This document shows positions 5,988-9,170 of a stretch of DNA of 9,170 bases, piece by piece. Each line of letters begins with the position of its first letter. Positions within the stretch are counted from its first letter, which is position 1. The notes below the pieces were generated by a model. The model did no database searches, was not told the DNA's origin, and saw nothing but the letters and a program-made list of their open reading frames with translations. Made by a program: the position numbers and the translations under genes. Source of the stretch: Lachnospiraceae bacterium (GTDB taxonomy: Bacteria > Bacillota > Clostridia > Lachnospirales > Lachnospiraceae); NCBI GenBank assembly GCA_017473665.1, contig JAFUKK010000176.1, forward strand, positions 1 through 9,170, given 5' to 3'.

Positions 5988-7982
5988 ATGAAAATCTATG
6001 TAAACGCAAATGCCAAATGGGATGGAAACGGTACTCCAGAGAGACCGTTCCGGCGAATCAACGAGGCGGCAATGATAGCCATGCCCGGAGATGAGGTACT
6101 GGTTGCGCCCGGTATCTATCGGGAATATGTGGACCCCATAAATGCAGGAGAAGAAACTGCCCCCATCACCTACCGCAGTACGGAGCCTTTAGGTGCGGTC
6201 ATCACCGGTGCAGAGCAAGTGAAGGACTGGGTGCAGTATGAAGGAAATGTATGGGTATGCCGCGTCAGCAACAGCATCTTTGGAGCATACAATCCCTATA
6301 CCACTTTGGTGTATGGTGACTGGTATTTTGCCAAGGCAGATAAGCATACCGGATGCGTGTATCTAAATGACAGAGCCCTGTATGAGGTATCTTCCCTGGA
6401 GGATTGTATCAAGGGAGAGGTTTACGAATGTAGCTGGGTGCCTGAGGAATCCGTGTACAAATGGTATACCCAGCAGGATGAGGCAAAGGATGAGACCATC
6501 ATCTATGCCAATTTCCAGGGCAAGAATCCCAATGAAGAAAATGTGGAAATCAATGTGAGACGGGAATGCTTCATGCCTTCCCGGACCGGTATCAATTATA
6601 TTACCGTCAGCGGTTTTAATATCAACAAGGCAGCTACCACCTGGGCGCCTCCCGCAGCATTCCAGGATGGTATGATTGGTCCCCATTGGAGTAAGGGCTG
6701 GATTATTGAGGATTGTGAGATTTCCAACAGTAAATGTGCCGGTATCTCCGTAGGAAAATATCTGGACCCGGATAATGAGCATTATTTTACCTACAAATAT
6801 GTAAAGAGCCCTACCCAGATGGAAAGGGATGCAGTATGCCGTGGACAGTATCACGGTTGGCTAAAGGAGAATATCGGTGGACATATCATCCGCCGGAACA
6901 ATATTCATCACTGTGAGCAGGGGGGTATCATCGGCCGTATGGGTGGTGTATTCAGTATCATCGAAGACAACCATATCCACCATATCAACAACATGATGGA
7001 GCTGGGCGGTGCTGAAATCTCCGGTATCAAGATGCATGCAGCCATTGATGTGATCATGCGTCGTAATCATATCCACCACTGTACCATGGGTATCTGGTGT
7101 GACTGGGAGGCTCAGGGTACCAGACTGACCCAGAATCTGCTTCATGATAATCAGCGTCCCGAGTTTGCCAAGAGCTTAAAAGGCGGCATGATGTCCCAGG
7201 ATATTTTTGTGGAGGTAAGTCACGGACCTACCCTCATTGACCACAATATTATGCTTTCTGAAGCGGGCTTGCGATTTGCCACCCAGGGTGTGGCCATGGT
7301 ACATAACCTGATTTGTGGTGCTCTTACGGATGTAGGCGGTGGTACCGGTACCAGGTATACCCCCTATCACATTCCTCACAGAACTGAGGTTATGGGTTTT
7401 ATGACCTTCCTTCACGGGGACAACCGATTCTACAACAATATCTTTGTGCAGAAATGGCCCGGTGAGGATAAGATTACACCCCACGATTCAGATGACGGAT
7501 TTGAGTCAGAGAATCGTCTGGTAGGAACCTGGACCTTTGATGAGTATCCTACCTATGAGGAGTGGATTGCCCAGTTTGATTTTAGTAGGCCTGCTAATAT
7601 GAAGGGCCTGGAGCCTGCCCATTTCGGTCATCTGCCTGTGTGGTCAGAGGGTAACGCGTACCTGGGCGGAGCCAAGGCTTGGAAGAAGGAGGTCAATGGT
7701 CTGGTGACCGGAGAGAATCCGGCAGATATTAAGGTAGAAGTGGTAGAAAAGGATGGCCAGTATTATCTGGATACCAATATTTATGACTTCTTAGAGGGCT
7801 TTGATGGCAGAATGATTAATACACAGGTGCTGGGTAAGGCCTTTGAGCCGGAACAGTACTTTGAGAATCCTGACGGAACTCCCATACAGTTCGATGCAGA
7901 CTATTTTGGCTCCCATCGTGGCATGAATGTGATTCCCGGACCCTTTGCAAGCCCGGAGGATGCCGCAAAAGTAATCTATTAA
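5988..7982 (+). CDS. GH120-type beta-xylosidase, right-handed parallel beta-helix
   Basis: A 664-aa protein without a signal peptide, so cytoplasmic. The opening (YVNANAKWDGNGTPERPF, then INEAA and PGDEVLVAPGIYRE) is the DUF1565-like start of a right-handed beta-helix. Repeated rungs such as HIIRRNNIHHC, IIEDNHIHHI and VIMRRNHIHHC follow. Long blocks closely resemble the Thermoanaerobacterium saccharolyticum GH120 beta-xylosidase XylC as I remember it: IYANFQG.NPNEE, VEINVRR, ATTWAPP, GP.WSKGWIIED, IK.HAAIDV, DWEAQGTR and FVEVSHGP. XylC uses an Asp nucleophile and a Glu acid/base (D382 and E405 from memory); these correspond to D372 (in CDWEAQGTR) and E409 (in FVEVSHGP). The expected reaction is release of xylose from non-reducing ends of xylo-oligosaccharides taken up by the cell. 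The start follows AGGAGGG at 5976-5982. There are about 14 extra residues (near 391-404) between the catalytic residues compared with remembered XylC. The family call is firm; xylose specificity is inferred. Confidence 0.88.
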   Translation: MKIYVNANAKWDGNGTPERPFRRINEAAMIAMPGDEVLVAPGIYREYVDPINAGEETAPITYRSTEPLGAVITGAEQVKDWVQYEGNVWVCRVSNSIFGAYNPYTTLVYGDWYFAKADKHTGCVYLNDRALYEVSSLEDCIKGEVYECSWVPEESVYKWYTQQDEAKDETIIYANFQGKNPNEENVEINVRRECFMPSRTGINYITVSGFNINKAATTWAPPAAFQDGMIGPHWSKGWIIEDCEISNSKCAGISVGKYLDPDNEHYFTYKYVKSPTQMERDAVCRGQYHGWLKENIGGHIIRRNNIHHCEQGGIIGRMGGVFSIIEDNHIHHINNMMELGGAEISGIKMHAAIDVIMRRNHIHHCTMGIWCDWEAQGTRLTQNLLHDNQRPEFAKSLKGGMMSQDIFVEVSHGPTLIDHNIMLSEAGLRFATQGVAMVHNLICGALTDVGGGTGTRYTPYHIPHRTEVMGFMTFLHGDNRFYNNIFVQKWPGEDKITPHDSDDGFESENRLVGTWTFDEYPTYEEWIAQFDFSRPANMKGLEPAHFGHLPVWSEGNAYLGGAKAWKKEVNGLVTGENPADIKVEVVEKDGQYYLDTNIYDFLEGFDGRMINTQVLGKAFEPEQYFENPDGTPIQFDADYFGSHRGMNVIPGPFASPEDAAKVIY

Positions 7983-7992
7983 TATGATCTTT

Positions 7993-8033
7993 AAACCCAC
8001 CCGAACTTTCCCAATAAGTTCAGGTGGGTTTTT
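7993..8033 (+). terminator. Rho-independent terminator after the xylosidase gene
   Basis: AAACCCACC (7993-8001) pairs with GGTGGGTTT (8023-8031), and after one C/A mismatch GAACTT (8003-8008) pairs with AAGTTC (8016-8021) around a 7-nt loop. A run of five T (8029-8033) follows. It separates the exporter/xylosidase unit from the LytTR operon. Confidence 0.92.
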
Positions 8034-8073
8034 GCCACTTATCCGGTCCCAGTGACCATCTGTCTCCAAATCA

Positions 8074-8101
8074 TTGCTTTATTTTCCCCACCCATTATAA
8101 T
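8074..8101 (+). promoter_or_regulatory. Predicted promoter of the LytTR operon
   Basis: A perfect TATAAT (8096-8101) lies 16 bases after TTGCTT (8074-8079), a 3/6 match to the -35 consensus. The expected start is near 8108, giving a leader of about 31 bases. The weak -35 box would suit a promoter needing an activator, but I saw no clear pair of LytTR-type direct repeats upstream. Confidence 0.6.
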
Positions 8102-8138
8102 GATAATCAGATTACAAAAGTAAGGGAGAGCGCACCCC

Positions 8139-8576
8139 ATGAAGATTAAATTTGATATTCAAAATACCTATACAGAACCGGAGATACATCTTTGTAATAG
8201 GGAGAAAACACCGGAGCTGGTACGTATCCGGGAAATATTGCAAAATTTTCTTGGCACCGGGTTACGGGTGCACAAGGGGCAGGAGGCCAGGACCCTGGTG
8301 CCTGCACAGATTATCAGAATCTATTCTGCCAGTAAGAAGGTATATATACGCACCGCAGAAGATTGCTATGAGGTGCGGGAGCGGCTCTATACCCTGGAGG
8401 AGCAGCTGGCGGACTGGGGTTTTGTACGGATATCCAATTCAGAAATTGTAAACATGGAACAAATTGAAAAGCTGGATATGAGCCATGTGGGAACTATCCG
8501 CATGTATATGAAAAACGGGGACGAAACATATGTGTCCAGAAGATATGTGAAAAAGATAAAAGAGGAACTGATGTAG
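8139..8576 (+). CDS. Stand-alone LytTR DNA-binding transcriptional regulator
   Basis: A 145-aa cytoplasmic protein. Residues about 46-142 form a LytTR DNA-binding domain: VPAQIIRIYSASKKVYIRT, then YEVRERLYTLEEQL, GFVRISNSEIVNMEQIEKL, and a closing MKNGDETYVSRRYVKKIKEEL. The first 45 residues are a short extension (KIKFDIQNTYTEPEIHL onward) with no phosphoacceptor receiver domain, so it is not a conventional two-component response regulator. The start is preceded by AAGGGAG (8122-8128) at 10 bases. The next gene, 9 bases downstream, encodes a DUF3021 membrane protein. LytTR plus a small membrane protein is the pattern of LytTR regulatory systems such as HdrRM and BrsRM of Streptococcus mutans, where the membrane partner inhibits the regulator. 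By analogy it probably controls its own operon, including the ABC gene that follows, and perhaps other targets. Confidence 0.9.
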   Translation: MKIKFDIQNTYTEPEIHLCNREKTPELVRIREILQNFLGTGLRVHKGQEARTLVPAQIIRIYSASKKVYIRTAEDCYEVRERLYTLEEQLADWGFVRISNSEIVNMEQIEKLDMSHVGTIRMYMKNGDETYVSRRYVKKIKEELM

Positions 8577-8585
8577 GAGGCGGAG

Positions 8586-9035
8586 ATGAAAAGCAGTATT
8601 GTTCGTTTTATATATGGATTTACTTTTGGTATCACCATATCCATGGTGGTGCAGCTCGGTGTGATGAGCATTACCGGAGCAATTCCCATGTTGCCGGAGT
8701 ATATGGCCGGGTTTGCCAATCCGGTGATGGCCTATTCTGTGCAAATGCTCTTCATAGGACTTATCAGTGGTGTGGCTTCTGCCGGTACTGTAATACTGGA
8801 GTGGAAGCGGCCGGGTCTGCTCATTCAGAGTATTCTGTATCTGGTGCTGATGCTGGGGACATGGATACCGGTGGCCTGCTATTTGTGGGGATTTCACAAA
8901 TACACTACTTCCATGGTGTCGGGATTGCTCAGTATCCTGGGGACCTACACTATTTGTTGGGTGGTACAGTATCATATCTGCAGCCGGGATGTGAAAGAGA
9001 TTAATCAGAGGTTGAAGAGCAGTCAGGAGGGATAA
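8586..9035 (+). CDS. DUF3021 family four-helix membrane protein
   Basis: A 149-aa integral membrane protein with four hydrophobic segments near residues 5-27, 48-71, 77-101 and 109-131, followed by a short charged tail (SRDVKEINQRLKSSQEG) that is probably cytoplasmic. Size, helix number and position directly after a LytTR gene fit the DUF3021 family. The GGAGG ribosome site overlaps the end of the LytTR gene, indicating coupled expression. By analogy with LytTR/inhibitor pairs, the likely role is to hold or sense for the LytTR protein at the membrane. A role as a permease part for the following ATPase is less likely because it is short, but cannot be excluded. The biochemical function is not established from sequence. 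Confidence 0.82.
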   Translation: MKSSIVRFIYGFTFGITISMVVQLGVMSITGAIPMLPEYMAGFANPVMAYSVQMLFIGLISGVASAGTVILEWKRPGLLIQSILYLVLMLGTWIPVACYLWGFHKYTTSMVSGLLSILGTYTICWVVQYHICSRDVKEINQRLKSSQEG

Positions 9036-9037
9036 TC

Positions 9038-9170
9038 ATGAAATACAGTATTGAAATCAATGGACTAAGAAAAGAATTTGGCAGTAAAGTGGCAGTGAAT
9101 GACTTGGATTTGAAGATTCCGGAGGGAAGTCTGTTTGCCATGTTGGGGGTCAACGGTGCCGGTAAAACCA
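9038..9170 (+). CDS. ABC transporter ATP-binding protein, N-terminal part, cut by the window end
   Basis: An open frame starts at ATG 9038, two bases after the DUF3021 stop, with CAGGAGG at 9024-9030 as ribosome site. The visible 44 residues run from MKYSIEINGLRKEFGSKVAV through LDLKIPEGSLFAMLG to Walker A GVNGAGKT. This is the usual start of a stand-alone ATPase subunit of the multidrug or antibiotic-type ABC family, in which the A-loop region (KEFGSKVAVN) precedes Walker A. The signature motif, Walker B and any permease gene lie beyond the window. Its tight spacing makes it the third gene of the LytTR operon and a probable target of that regulator. Confidence 0.92.
   Translation, partial: MKYSIEINGLRKEFGSKVAVNDLDLKIPEGSLFAMLGVNGAGKT

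Noticed and set aside
6363..6854. 163-aa minus-strand open frame inside the xylosidase gene
   Set aside because: It lies opposite strongly conserved GH120 sequence and shows no domain. It is a shadow frame.
8043..8056. GGTC-N5-GACC inverted repeat upstream of the LytTR promoter
   Set aside because: The arms are only 4 bases and it does not resemble the direct repeats bound by LytTR proteins. It is indistinguishable from chance.
8439..8975. 178-aa minus-strand open frame over the LytTR and DUF3021 genes
   Set aside because: It is rich in His and Gln with no recognisable domain, overlaps two well-supported genes and has no sensible ribosome site. It is a shadow frame.

Overview
The window looks like chromosomal DNA from a low-to-mid GC Gram-positive bacterium of the Clostridia, most plausibly a Lachnospiraceae relative. 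The reasons are the strong AGGAGG-type ribosome sites, TATAAT-like promoters, U-tailed hairpin terminators, a cytoplasmic GH120-type xylosidase and a LytTR/DUF3021/ABC module. The assignment is an inference from gene content; there is no rRNA or other marker gene here.

Region 1 (1-2100) is an AT-richer accessory patch. It holds a DUF4268-type protein with a PD-(D/E)XK-like N-terminal core, closed by a strong terminator. Convergent to it is a Fic protein with a fused N-terminal Cro/C1-type helix-turn-helix and an intact AMP-transfer motif. The fic gene has its own promoter, with an 18-bp palindrome just upstream of the -35 box.

Region 2 (2140-8033) is transcribed rightward. A promoter precedes two translationally coupled half-size ABC exporter genes (610 and 609 aa), which probably form a heterodimer with both ATP sites intact. 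After a 60-bp gap with no visible terminator comes a 664-aa cytoplasmic right-handed beta-helix enzyme that I recognise as a GH120 beta-xylosidase. Its predicted nucleophile is D372 and its predicted acid/base is E409. A strong terminator closes the region.

Region 3 (8074-9170) is a second rightward operon: a stand-alone LytTR DNA-binding protein, a four-helix DUF3021 membrane protein, and the start of an ABC ATPase cut by the window end. The order resembles LytTR regulatory systems, in which a small membrane protein restrains its partner regulator and the pair controls a transporter.

No RNA genes, insertion sequences or CRISPR arrays were seen, and no gene-free stretch exceeds 300 bases. 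The most unusual points are the exporter-plus-xylosidase gene order, an apparent extra segment between the GH120 catalytic residues, the operator-like palindrome at fic, and the LytTR/DUF3021/ABC module.
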